From the NCBI GenBank assembly GCA_905250115.1, contig CAJNOI010000301.1:1-64000 (forward strand): a stretch of 64,000 bases of DNA, written 5' to 3'. Of this stretch, positions 37,607-50,190 are shown one piece after another; positions within the stretch are counted from its first letter, which is position 1; the number at the start of each line of letters is the position of its first letter. This DNA comes from Adineta steineri (taxonomy: Eukaryota; Rotifera; Eurotatoria; Adinetida; Adinetidae). The notes under the pieces are model-generated. The model worked only from the letters and a program-made list of their open reading frames with translations. It ran no database searches and was not told where the DNA came from. A program made the position numbers and the translations under genes.

Positions 37607-40600
37607 TTATCTTAAAGAAAGTAGGAGACAAATTAAAATGAATGGTATTGTTAATTTCGTTGATGAAGAACTTAACGCAAGACTTAACATATTTGATGGT
37701 GAACTAGATCTTTCCATTATATATTTTGTTTCTTGAGATTTATCTATTAGAAAAAAATGAGATTTTAATAATTATATAGATATAGAAGAGAAAAAATACT
37801 AACCATTATCTTGAGGGTGTGGTCCATCAGTTATCCATTTTATTGAAGTTGCATCACTGTGACGTTGAGCTTTAATGGCATGTAAAAATGGTCTATGATC
37901 AGTTTTATATATCGATGGTTGTGATGATTCATGTCGATGATGAGAATAATGAGGAAATGAAAAAGGTTTATGTTCTTGATTATCGATATACGATTTTGTA
38001 CTTGTTGATAATGACATACGCTCTAAATAGATAAAAATTTTGTTTGATTTATATTTCATATAATAACAAATTCTATTATATATATGTCAAACATAAATGA
38101 TTCATTTACTATGATTATAGTTTATCTAGATAACTAGATTATTTATTATTGAGTCATTCATGAATACAGAAATAAGTTAGTTGATATTAATAATGGTATC
38201 TCAGTTTGGTGGCGAAGTCATGCATAGAACATCAACAAAATAAGAAAATGAAACGTAAAAAGACGCCGCCATCTCTCACACACACACTCATGTCTATATG
38301 TCTTGTCTTGTCTAATCTAATGCAATCAACATCTCTCGACATTTCAGTGATCCATATTATAAATCATATGACTATCACAAAATAACAAAAGGGTGTGGTT
38401 AAATAGCAAATACAATTGATCAATCAATATATATATATTGTCTAGATGTTTTGTACAACAATGAATTACACTTTAGAAATTTTCGAGTATAGTTTAAATT
38501 ATTTACATTAATTATTGATATTTTTAAATAGAACTTGTTGAAATCATATAAGAAAGATTGTATATATTTTCTTTTATATACAAAGAAGAAGAAGAAAAAA
38601 ATTCTAATCGATTATGGTTCACTAATTAGTGAATATGTTTAGTGGTCACTATTGGATTTGTCTAGTCATTCATTTATTCCTTCTCTTTAAGTAATCAGTA
38701 GAAAAAAAGCGCTCGAGCGAGAAGTATCGAATCTAACATGATTCGATTACACTTCATCAATTTTATTACATAATCACGTCGTCTCATTTGTATATCTATG
38801 AGTGCAATGAAGCAAAACATCGACATCGTTGTCATCTAGTTAGAAACGAGCGAGTAAAGATGTACACTTACGATAGTCATGTACAAAAATTTTAAGTTTG
38901 TTACATTGTTGATGACTTAATGATGTTGATAGAAAATAATAGGTTTGATTAGGACGAAATTCAAATCCATTCGGTATTGGTAAATATGAACGAAAATTAA
39001 GTGTATATTTCATCACATCATATGGACTGTTGCATGTTATTACACGACGTGCTGTTGGTTCACTATTAAATTGATTAATATTACATTGATTATATTCATT
39101 TTCAGATACCTTAACAGAAAAATAAAAAGATGAATTATTATTATATTTGTTTGAATAAAATGATGAAATATACTCGATATATATCATATTGTTCTTGTTC
39201 ACTTGTCATATACGATTGTTGTTCATCATAAAATGGACATATAAGATCCATAACGTCACCCAAACGTACTTCAAGAACTAATGAACCGTCTTGATATGAC
39301 CTGTATATACATAAACAAATATATATATGAAATTTATTTGATTTTTATTCTCGTATTTTGCTTATTTAAGGCAATACTTGAAAATAAAACTAACAACAAA
39401 AATAAGTTTAATTAAAAAGAAAATAGTTTAGTCAAGGTCAGTAGATCTTTGAATAGATGAATGAACGAACGAATAAATGAAATGCCGTAAGGGTAGTTCC
39501 ACTATGAACAGACAGAGACACATACTATATAAAAATGAATATAAACACATTAAAAAGAAAAAGAGAGTACAGCCGCTACTATAGCCTAAAGATGTGAATA
39601 GTGAAAAGTCATTTGTATATGTAGCACAGATGGACACTTAGTAAAGGACATCTAATGCCATCGAAACAAATAGACAATTTTGTTTTGGAAGATATTTTGT
39701 TTCAAATTTATATTTAACGATAGAGAATATTTACATTCTTGGAATATGATATAATCGATTTCTTATCTACTTCAAATGATATTTGCATTCTCTAAAACTA
39801 AAAATATCTAATTCTATTCATAATCCAATAGATTTTTATTTTAAAAAAGAATAATCTATATATCTTAATTGTAAATCACGATAGAACTCATTTATAATAT
39901 TATAAAGTTTAAGTTCTACTACTGAAACGGATTGTTTTGATAAGAGAAATTATTATATTAAGAACTGGTTTCCATATCAATCACGAAATGTTTTCTTTAT
40001 TAGATTTCATCATGAGAGAATAACGTTCTTGTATACATATATCTTTCTGATCTTAGCAGGGAGGAAATGAACAAGTTATGCTTTAGTCTCTTGAGACAAT
40101 CATGTTCTATCATCGGTTATCTGATCATCCTTGAATGGTGAAACGTATAGAACGTTGTCCACCACTAACAAACATGTACAAATACAATGAACACCCTGTA
40201 TGTTTTGATTACTAATCCAATGCGTCTGTTTTACGGGCGTTACCCGTCTTTTTTTACATGAAAACAAACAAACAGACAGACAGGCGCGTGGTGTGCATTG
40301 CAATTAAGTGACGAATGGTGAATAACATAAGTAGATGAATGAATGAATCGATTGACTCAACAACTTCTAAACAGTTGCACGATCAATTGCTTATGACAAA
40401 AAAAACAAAAATATGGACACACAATAGAAGCACATTACATATCTAAGTTTTCTTCTTTTTCTCTCTCGTAACATATTTAAGTAGTTAAACAAATAAACAA
40501 TTTAACAAAAGAACAAAAAAGGAATTGTGTCATTTTCTATTAAAGATACCATTCTAATTTATTTATCTATATATAAATATTTTCTTAATATATTAATCTT

Positions 40601-41005
40601 TTTATTATTCATAGTTCGATTGATTATCTCTGCATTTTTTTTCTAACATTCTTATTAGAAAATAATAGTTATCACTGGATATTATTTATCAGGTTAATAA
40701 AATAAAGTCATTGGAATTTTAATTTGCTTATCAATCAAATTCTATTCGAAATAGTCTATTAATCAAATGAACAAAAGACATCTCGTGTGTAATGTAGAGT
40801 AACAAATATCAATTAATCGATTTTTTTCTCTTCTCAATCGTGTCTTCCAAAATATTTTACAGGAAAAACTATTTCATTTTTTTGGTATTTACCTGAATGT
40901 TGTCTGATTCCAATAGAATGGTTGAAGAAGTAACGAATAAGTTTGATATCTAGTTATGAAGATGAGTAAAAGAACTGATACCACAAGCAGCTCGTTGATA
41001 AACAT
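37607..41005 (-). CDS. Ephrin, GPI-anchored (ephrin-A-like)
   Basis: Cell-surface ligand for Eph receptor tyrosine kinases. Five exons: 41005-40893, 39300-39174, 39109-38872, 38022-37804, 37743-37607; 277 residues. It opens with a signal peptide (MFINELLVVSVLLLIFI). The ephrin receptor-binding domain spans about residues 30-165: FYWNQTTFR (first strand, compare VYWNSSNP), GDVMDLICPFYDE (Cys 1), YDIYRVSENEYNQC (Cys 2), RRVITC (Cys 3), then RSYLPIPNGFEFRPNQTYYF (G-H loop) and SHQQC (Cys 4). All four structural cysteines are present. The last exon ends SSSSTKLTIPFILICLLLSL plus Arg: small residues, spacer and hydrophobic tail, a GPI-attachment signal. Without the last splice the frame stops at 37799 with no anchor. 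Introns of 1.6 kb and 0.85 kb are long for this window. An alternative first exon lies at 43148-43260. Confidence 0.93.
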
Positions 41006-43147
41006 AGCCTCTCTGCTGCTGCATCTACTGAATACAAATATACTCTGCGCTCTGTTCAACTGACCGTTCTCTCATTCTCTCTTTCTCTAACACGAGAAAA
41101 AGAAACGGTCCAATTATCCTTCCTCTCGTCTCTCATTTCTCGTTGTCGACAACCAGAGAAGAAGAAGAAGAGCAAGTAAAAGAGAAAAAAAAAACGTTTA
41201 TTATTAGTGGTGATATGAAAGGACCATTTGTGCACTTGCTCCATCGTTTTTCTCTCTCTCTCTCCTATATTCATTATCATATCGATGTGAGATGAGTTTC
41301 ACGTAACACATCAACAATCCGATAGTCAATTATCATGTATATGTGCACAAGAGTTCTTTTTCTGACCAGAAAAATAATCTTAATTAAGAAAAGATGAACT
41401 AACGCTTTTGTCTCCTTATCTTTTTTCCAGTTAAAACGTATGATTTATACGTATATTTGTTCCTTTTCTAGTTTTGTTGACGTGTAGATTTGTAATTTGA
41501 TTCTTTCTTTTTTTTATTCGACTTTCGATTTTTTTCTGTGATCATTGGCGGGACGGCTTATCATGTTCTGTTCATTGATGCACGTAATTTTTTAGTATGC
41601 CTATGAGTGATCGCTTGAAGAGCTGAGTCGGTGAGTATACCCAATCACAAAGAAAAAACGATGAATGATCAAAGCATACATACATATATGTGTATGTGTC
41701 ACTTTGTGTGAACAATCGAGAACGCGCGCACACACACACACACAAATAAAATACCGGAGGTGAGAGAAACAGAGACGGATGACAGAGATTAGTGCATGAA
41801 AAAGGAAATTGAAAAAAAAGAAAGATCTGGATTCAAAATCATTTGTTCAAATTACAATTTGAAGTTTATTATTTCTATTCTCTATATGTATTAATTTGTA
41901 TCACAAGATTGAATGTCAAGATGAACATCTTATTTTCTTTTCAATGATTATCTATCTCTCACATTTATTGAAGCGAGAAAATTGAATCTGTATATATATA
42001 TGTAAAAATTTCTTTCCGTATACTTTTGTATAGATATATATATATGTGTGTGTGTATGTGTATGTGTGTCATATATCGCCCTCGAGTGTCTACATTGAAT
42101 AGTATACTGCATAGTGTTTATTTAGGAGAGCCCATTTCAACTACAGAAAAAGTCAATATCACAAAGAGTTGAATTGAACTGAACGAATAAATGAGAAAGG
42201 AGGCGAAACCGATGACGATCAAACAATCGATCCCGCACACATCACTAATTTCAACTCGTCCATCATTCTTATGATGATGATATGCTTGCTTGACAGTCAA
42301 GTATATATATATGTATATATATATGTATAAATGTCCTGCCTTAAATGCATTCATGCATGTGTATATGAGACAGTTGATTTTTATACATAAAAACGAAAAA
42401 ATGAAATTTATTAGAACATGCAAGAGGCTCATTAGACGAAAGAAAAAAAGATTTGGTCATTCGCCCTTGAGCTTCGTAGACAGTAAAACGAGCTTGATTT
42501 AATTGGGTGAACGTGAAGATTAGTGCTTAGAAAAGATGTAGCCTTTATATTTGTATGATAATCTGAATGAATGTATAAACGAAAAGAAGAACAGAGAGAG
42601 AGAGGGAGAGAAAGAAAAAGCTTAACAGAATAGTCCTAATTTTTTATATTTTCATATGTTTGTTCAAGATTCGATTACGTCGATCTTTAGCAATTAAAAA
42701 GAAAACACATCAACGAGATTGACAACTGAACTAAACGGTGTGTGTTTGCTAATGAGCAATCGTACGTATGAATTATAGATATGAGTTGTACGTTAGCCTT
42801 TATGCAATCTGCAGAATGCATCTCGTCATTCTCTTCTTCTTTTTCTGTTTCTATCTCTCCCTCTCTCTCTGTCTTTTTGTGGTCGAAAAGGTCACTTTGA
42901 TCTACTTATTCGTCTATCGCGACTGCGTGACGCGTGAATATGCCTGATGAGGTAACGAGCCACGCCTGTATGCTTATATCTCTCTCGTTGTATATTCACT
43001 ATACTGTTGTATCAATGATTAATTACTTCTTACACCTGAAAGTCAATTGATCCTAAATATGATCCATATATCAATCAAACAAGAAAGCTCAAATACTATC
43101 AAAATTAACAAAAAAAAGTTGTTATTTCTTTTAAATATTATACTCAC
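41006..43147. other. region between two ephrin first exons; promoter candidate, simple repeats
   Basis: About 2.1 kb. It should contain the promoter for the ephrin start at 41005 and would be intronic to transcripts from 43260. It holds GA/CT-rich tracts (41065-41180, 42590-42620, 42838-42876), an alternating purine-pyrimidine tract at 41722-41745 and a TG/TA tract at about 42032-42080. Short frames here (41056-41280, 42118-42432, 42290-42502) are low-complexity and not called. Confidence 0.5.
41722..41745. repeat. alternating CG/CA dinucleotide tract
   Basis: ACGCGCGC followed by eight CA dinucleotides: strictly alternating purine-pyrimidine over about 24 bases, the pattern favoured for left-handed Z-DNA; also a microsatellite. 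Confidence 0.7.
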
Positions 43148-43260
43148 TTAAATGTTGTTTGATTCCAATATATAACAAAAGTATGAGTATTTACGATCTT
43201 CAACAGACAAAAACTTGTCCATAGAAATATAATTAATTTTTTGCAAGTTATAATCGCCAT
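43148..43260 (-). CDS. alternative first exon of the ephrin gene
   Basis: 113 bases from ATG to a GTGAGT donor, exactly the length and end phase of ephrin exon 1 (40893-41005). It encodes a different hydrophobic leader (MAIITCKKLIIFLWTSFCLL) followed by IYWNQTTFK, almost the same as FYWNQTTFR. It can splice in phase to ephrin exon 2 at 39300. Because nothing ephrin-like follows it before the other first exon, an alternative promoter/first exon is the simplest reading; a stranded remnant of a duplicate gene is the alternative. Confidence 0.75.
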
Positions 43261-43972
43261 GCATCATTATATAAACAAATTCATGATAAACTACTACTAC
43301 TAGTCATGTGACTATATGATAAGAAGAGGAGCATCATATAATGTTATGAAATTGACATATTATCTAGAGAAAAAAAAGTATAAAGTAAAGAAATAGTGCT
43401 TAAGAATTAGCTCAATTCAACGAATAGCAGATTTATCTTGGAATTTTTTCTATCATCTCATGGTTAATCAAATATAGTCCATGGTTCTCTCCTCAGGTGT
43501 TCCTATTTTATATTAACATCATCATCTTCAGTGTTATTGAGACTATTACGCATACACGTATATACATATCTCTCTTTCTATATACGTATATATATATATA
43601 TATATAATATCCAAAGGTCAATCTTGTTCAGATGGATGAGAATAAAAAAAGATTTATCATGACGGATTCTATGACCTATGCTGTGATATCATCGACGAGA
43701 AATCAATAAATGATGTTTTAGAATTCGTCAACTTGAGTATAGCCATAAAATTTACAAGAAAAAGAAGATGAATGAATTGAAGAAGGAAAGAAAAGAGATT
43801 AAATATGAAACAATTGTCAAGTGATTGAAATCATCTAAAACGAAGTACTAGATATCAATAAGCATGCTACTATACTATAAAAAGTCATAAAAAACCATTC
43901 TCTTCTATTTTTATCTTGTACTGCGAGATAAAAACATAGAAGAAAATTAGATGTCTGCCTATGTGAATCGAG
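43261..43972. other. gene-free flank before the assembly gap
   Basis: Upstream of the distal ephrin first exon, so probably its promoter. Contains a TA-rich microsatellite at about 43556-43606. No coding signal. Confidence 0.45.
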
Positions 43973-44072
43973 NNNNNNNNNNNNNNNNNNNNNNNNNNNN
44001 NNNNNNNNNNNNNNNNNNNNNNNNNNNNNNNNNNNNNNNNNNNNNNNNNNNNNNNNNNNNNNNNNNNNNNNN
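43973..44072. other. assembly gap (100 N)
   Basis: Exactly 100 N. This round number is the usual placeholder for a scaffold gap of unknown size, so distances across it are not reliable and sequence may be missing. Confidence 0.99.
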
Positions 44073-46456
44073 GACTCGTTAAATATCCGTTTAAAAGCAA
44101 ACTCTTGAAACGAAAAAAAACAAAATTACACAATCTGTCAAGTTAATAAATGATCCCTCATTTGCTTTTGATGCTTGTTTTATGTGATAGACTATATGTA
44201 CACATATAGATGTTGAGTATTCTCATTTTACCTTAAATAAAGAATAAATGCTGAGATGCCGCCGCTATCCTATCATAAGAAACAAATGTGATTGTTTAAC
44301 AATCAAGTGAGAAGATGAAGAAAAGTCATTGACACATTTAAATCTTAGAAGTTCATGTGAAAAAGAAACATATCTGTTTTTTTTATTCAATAAGCAAATT
44401 TGAGAATAACAAGTAAAAAATAAAGGAGAAGAAAGTGAAATTTTTATCAGATTAACACATAAAGACTATTATAAATAAGTCAAGATAGTTATCGGAAGGC
44501 TTTTTTTTTCATTTATGATAAATGAGATTGAATATGTATATTCAGTAAGTTTTTATTATGATTTATGTTATTAATTTTCATTCATTAAGAAAAATTTAAA
44601 AAAAAAAGATCTAAGATATAGAATTTTGTAGAATATTGTTTTTTTATTGTATTAATCAAACAATTGAAAATCGAGATAGGTTTAATTAACTTAAATTCGT
44701 AATTTTGTTAAAGTATTCTAATGAAACTTCTATACACACACATACATATATATTACTTTTATCATTGTTTGATTTGGTTCATTTTTCATTATTATGATTA
44801 TTTGAGGGTATTAAAAAGCAGTCTCTATCTGTCTAGTCATCCATTAGTGTCTGTACGCGTGGCTGCAAATATACACGTGCATGCTCTTGTTGATTTCGAT
44901 GATTTATGGTATTTAACCATTTGTTCCACAATTGTGATCTCTCTTTACCTTGAATATATGAATGCTTCTCCTCCTTCATTTCTATTTTCTACGATTTATT
45001 GTTATTTGATGCGCTTTATGCCATATGTACATATACATATGTGTATATATAAGAGTTTTTTTTTGTTATCGTCTTCTTCTTTCTATATGATTGAACATGA
45101 GTGAAGGTCACACAAGTAAGGTATGTCCTATAATTATATTCTGTTGACCAAACTACTGTTTGAAAAGAAATCAAATTAGAAACACCTTCCTGTGACACGA
45201 CATCGTAAAGTAACGAGCAAGAGCGAGAAAGAGATGGGGAGAAAGAAACTCTAATTATCAGTATGATTCGAAAATGGACATAGGAAGAAGGAGAAGAAGA
45301 TGATGATGATAATAATGATAGTGATGTATCGAGATTGATTGCAATAAATATTTGTATATATATAGATATATATGAGTGTGTGTACAGGACATGCTAAAGA
45401 AAAGAAAATGAATAGATGTATCATTACTTAGAATAGTGGCGAAGAGAGATATAGAGCGAGAGCGAGAGAGAGTAGAAGCTTTGAACTTATTCTCTCTATA
45501 CTCAGTTAGTGTCATTTACGTATGTACAATATAAACAATGATATAGTCACGGACCATGATACCCTTTGAACATGTCTTATTCGTTTGTACTGTCTGATCA
45601 TAAAACAACGATGATAGACAATATTGAAGTACCAATAGAAAGTATAGATATGATATGATTATTATTATCATTTGCTTATTTTTATATTCGAATTTACATT
45701 AGTATTTTAATAGCATCCTTCTATTTATTCGTAAGTAGACTACTCCTTGCTTTTAATCCAATGGTATTGTTATAACTAACCACATTTCTTTTTTTTTATA
45801 ATTACTTCGTTTCTTTTTGTTGTATTCATTGTCTAATAATGTTAAGCTTGCCGTGTTTAATATTTCTTTTCTTAACACCATCTTATTACTTCTCATAAAA
45901 TACTTTTACACATACGTAAGGACAAGGTCGTCATTAATATAATATCATTTTTTATTAGAGAAAAAACTCTTCAAATTTAATCAAAGATTCATGTCGATTT
46001 TATTTTCTCACGTATAAGTACGAGTAAGAATGAAAGTATTATCTATGCAAGCAATAATCATCTACTATTTTTCCATTTAAAAGTGTACAGTTAACAGAAG
46101 ACTAATTTAAGGAAAAGCGCTTTGTATTTGTCATGCTGTCTCGTGCATACATACGCATTACGTCTGTCAACACTTCGGATCGTCTCACATGCACATCAAA
46201 AAAAGAGAAGAAGAAGAAGAGAGAAGTAAGCAAGCAAGCAAAAGAGTCCACTTCTCCCTAATTCTCTCTCTCTCTCTTCTCTTCTCTTTCTTTCCTATTC
46301 TCTATATTCTTCTTGAGAGAAGTAATAATTGTTGAACTGTGTCACATATGAACAAACGTGATAGAAAGAAAAGAAGAGAGAGAGAGAATAAGAATCGAAC
46401 GTAAGGGTTGCTTTTCTTTCTTTTCATTTTTATTATAGATTTAACAGTATGAAACA
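44073..46456. other. gene-free region upstream of membrane-protein gene
   Basis: About 2.4 kb. GA/CT-rich tracts occur at 45210-45490 and 46205-46385. A 127-codon frame at 44721-45104 consists of Tyr/His/Ile/Phe-rich microsatellite translation and is rejected. The 3' end probably carries the promoter or 5' leader of the gene starting at 46457. Confidence 0.5.
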
Positions 46457-47953
46457 ATGAATCGAACTTTATCCGATTTCAAAATTAGTTCATTTAATGA
46501 TGTTAATCATTATCAAAAATATGAAACATGTCGAAAAGAATCTGCATGTTATCTTCTTGCACCTCCACCACGTCCTCCAACAATTCCTGAATTATTTTTA
46601 ACAACAACTTGTAAATTATCATTGAGTTCATCTTCGACAATAACAAATGCTCATCAACGTACAACAGATTCATCATATTTAACAATTCTTTCCATTATTC
46701 TTGGAATACTAATTGCTGTAACATCAACTTGTCTTATATTATTTATCCTCGGTGTTAAGTAAGAAGAGAAATTCCTTTTTCTTTTGCCTTTGAATATTAT
46801 ATTTCAATTTCTTTTATTTATAGATTTCGATTTTATCATAAATTACGATATCGTCATCGTCGAACACCAGGCATTGATAGTGTGAATAGCAGCATACGAG
46901 AAACGAACAACAGTGATGTGGCATTTATCAAAACAACAAATACAAATGGCAATCTTGGTAGCAATAGTAGTGGCGGCGGTGACGGATGTGCATCATTCTC
47001 GAGTGTAAGAGAATTATGTAATCATTATTACAAGATAAATAGCATTGTCTATAAGAATAGGCAATCCGAGTTAATTGTAGCCAAGTGGGATAAACGTAAT
47101 GAATTCAAAGCGGATGTTTGAAGAGAAAGAGAGAGAGAGATGGATAGTAGAAACTGTTTACATTAAAGCTCTTCTTATCATGAGAATAAATAGATAAACT
47201 AGACAAAAGAATCTCAAACAGATGGATACTTGTCAATACACGAGAAAAAACAATATGTTAACAGATTGAAAAAAATGAATATAAATTGAAATAAATTATA
47301 CGTATTTTGAAAAAAAAGAAGATAAATGTACTTAACTGATTAAAATATTTATCACTTTTATTTTATATAGACGAAAAAAGTGAAGTAAGATTATCATTCG
47401 CTAAATTCAATCTTTTGATTACATATTTAAAATAAGGAAGGAAATCGGAAGTTATTGAATAAATTACTATAAACTAATGAAATTAAATTTATATAATTTT
47501 ATTTTTTTAATATAGGTTGCACCAACTTCATATGGTTGTTTAACTCCGTTAACAACTACAACAATTGCTCATAATCAATATCCATCGTTAACAATGAGAA
47601 ATAATTCAAATTTAAGTCTTCAAATGACACAAAGTCAACAACATCTAAATTCTGATCAAGCATCATCATCTTCTCATCATAATTCAACAAATATTTATGA
47701 AGAAATTCGTCCATCCTATGATCGTCATCCTTGTTGCTGTTGTTCATGTACATTTGCACATTATCAACAACAACAATATCTATCGTCTAATTCTCATTTA
47801 ATACCACATTATTACACATGTGAACCACCTTCTCTACCAGCATCATCAACAATTGTATGTCAGACTTGTTTATTAGAAACTTTACATCGTAAACAATCTA
47901 AAACATCAACTATGAATTGTGCATGTCACAATTTCTTTGTACCGATCAAATAA
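46457..47953 (+). CDS. single-pass membrane protein of unknown family
   Basis: Three exons, 46457-46758, 46824-47004 and 47516-47953, give 306 residues. It starts MNRTLSDFKISSFNDV with no signal peptide; about residues 74-100 form one membrane segment (ILSIILGILIAVTSTCLILF), followed by a basic stop-transfer stretch (KLRYRHRRTP), so the N-terminal 70 residues (Cys and Pro-rich, LLAPPPRPPTIPE) should be outside and the tail cytoplasmic. The tail is Asn/Ser/Gln-rich and has NIYEEIRPSYD, a possible SH2-type tyrosine site, then a Cys cluster (HPCCCCSC) and further CxxC-like pairs near the end. No domain family recognised. If intron 2 is retained, the frame runs to a stop at 47121, giving a shorter tail. 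A TTATTATAG acceptor lies 18 bases before the ATG, so a 5' untranslated exon or spliced leader is possible. Confidence 0.75.
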
Positions 47954-49407
47954 AAAAATACAAAACATCTATATATTCTATATATTTTTCAATATTCGTA
48001 AAATATCAAAGATTATGACCTGTTTGATCAAGTATTATATCAATGGTGTGCGTGTGTGTGTCATGGCATATATTGTGTTTTTTTCTTCTTCTTTTGCTTC
48101 TTTATGAAGGTTGACTATTGTTTTTGACCTCCTGCTGCACGTGACTACACTTTTATCCATGTCCTCTTATTACTGATGCTCATTTGAACGGAATGAAGAG
48201 ATTTATAATCTTCAGCACATATATATATATATATACGTACGTATGCAAACGTCTTTGGTGAGCGGAAACGCTAGATGAATAATTATAATGATAATAACCT
48301 TGAAAAGAAAGACTCAAAAGCAATCGACCATATTTAATGAATTGAAGAAAAAAAGGCATCATATGACAAAACGTTCAATCATCATTAAAAAATATCGATG
48401 AATTATTATGATTGGATTCAAAATTCTTTTTTTCCGAGAAATATTATATTTATTATAAATGCTTGATTGAATTAAACTAAAGTCAAATAATCATATTTCG
48501 ATATCAAGATTATTATGAATTAAAAACTTCTTCTTAAATCAGATAATGTACTGATTTTTCCAAATTTGTAACAAAGATATTTGAGATTGAATATATGCCC
48601 AAATACAATTAGAGATATTTTAATGAATAAAAAATTCTACTAGTTCTTTTGAAATCAGTTAGGTGCGACTTCAGTCACCTTCTAATAAAATTCCTTTTTT
48701 TTTGAAAAAAAAATTAATCAAGATTTTATCATCTATCTTTGCTAAGATACACTTAGAATATTCCATATTTTATTCTATTAAAGTAAATTATAGTAAAAGT
48801 TTGTTCTATTCGAATAAAACAATAGATATAATAATCAAGTATTTTCGTTGTCGTCTATGTTGTTTCTTTTGTTTTAAATAACTCTTTGATATATGAGTAG
48901 CATTTTTGATGCTGTGCTGCTTTTTAAAAGGAAACTCTAGAAACATCATTATATGATTTCTTTCAGTTGTAAATACATGTAAACCATTTTCGACAATATA
49001 TATCTGGAATCTTTTTTGTTGTTAACAAAATGGTTATTAAAATAAATTAAATGTGAAAAAAAAGAAAGATTATTAGTTACTATCGCATTGTAAAAACAGA
49101 TATTTTCAATATAAAACACTGATAGATTGATTGAACATTTCTTATAACGACAAAAAAGTGAAATTTGGATGTCTTACTGATTTACAATTTGATAAATTTT
49201 TTTTTTATAACATTAACTATATTTCTTGTCTTAGATCATAATTTTCATTCAATAAAATCAGAAAGATATGTCTGTTATGGTTCGTTATGATCATAGCTCT
49301 TACTGGTAAACTAATCTAAGAACGACATGGAAATAAAAGGTTAATTACATTCACATATTTTCTTTTTTACGGAATGTCTCCACTTATACAAAAATGATTC
49401 TTAATAT
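47954..49407. other. intergenic region, nothing recognised
   Basis: About 1.45 kb between convergent genes. It includes a short TA tract at about 48222-48235 and TG repeats near 48045. Short frames (48180-48362, 48663-48881) have no coding character. Confidence 0.5.
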
Positions 49408-50190
49408 TCATTTAAAACTCATAATTCGTTGGAATTCATAAAAATTAACTTTAAAATCTTTATCTAAAAGAATAGAAAAGAATGCATATTTAATAGCGAA
49501 TTTTTAGAAGTAAATTAGATAGTAATATATACCAATATCAGCTTCACGAATCATTTCATCTATATCTTCATCTGTAATTTTTTCACCTAGATTTGTCATA
49601 ATATCTCGTAAATCTGTTGTATTAATAAATCCATCACCATCTTGATCGAATAGATTAAAAGCGTCTCGAAGATTTTCTTCTGTTGTAACATTTTTTTTGA
49701 TAAATGTTAGCATAAAACTGAGATATTCTTCAAATTCAATTGTTCCTAAGAAATAAAACGCTTGCAATTATTTTCAGTATAATTTAAATAGATACTATTT
49801 ACCTGATTTATCAATATCTAGTTGACTAATAAATGTCGTTAACTCAGTTTCAGGAACATTATAGCCAAAACTTTCGAGAACTTTACTAATAAAAAAAACA
49901 ATTAAATTATGAGTTCTTACATAGATTTTCAATATTTAAATTCATTTTATTGATTACCTGAATTGTTCTGTTGTAATTGAACCTGTCATTTCTTTATCGA
50001 ATACAGCAAATGCATCTCGTATATGATCGATTTGTTCTTGTCCTATTTCTGTACTTATCGAACCTGATCGAGTCGTTGATATCGATGATCGACTAATAAT
50101 CGAAGGTGTAAATGATTTATTATCATCGTCATCATCTTCATCATTATATTGTACATTAAGTATCATACGTGGTGTCTCAGATTGTGACAT
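49408..50190 (-). CDS. Calmodulin-like four-EF-hand calcium-binding protein
   Basis: 194 residues in four exons: 50190-49958, 49885-49803, 49745-49533, 49463-49408. The first 50 residues are an acidic, Ser-rich extension ([10 protein letters not shown]). Four EF-hands follow. Loop 1, residues 65-76 ([12 protein letters not shown]), lacks key acidic ligands and is probably inactive. Loop 2, 101-112 (DIDKSGTIEFEE), is canonical. Loop 3, 139-150 ([12 protein letters not shown]), has Asp at position 12. Loop 4, 175-186 ([12 protein letters not shown]), keeps the ligands but has Phe in place of the near-invariant Gly at position 6. [15 protein letters not shown] is a calmodulin hallmark. The last exon is only 56 bases and completes loop 4; without it loop 4 is broken. 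It is a divergent calmodulin/centrin-type sensor with a target that cannot be inferred. It is divergent to the first aquaglyceroporin. Confidence 0.9.

Noticed and set aside
37799..37804. Stop codon directly after exon 4 of the ephrin
   Set aside because: It lies at a splice donor; the next exon supplies a GPI signal, which ephrins of this type need.
42118..42502. Opposed frames around a TA repeat
   Set aside because: Contain (Tyr-Ile)n from the TA tract; artefacts of simple sequence.
44721..45104. 127-codon plus-strand frame
   Set aside because: Mostly His/Tyr/Ile/Ser runs from microsatellite-like DNA; no start context, no domain.
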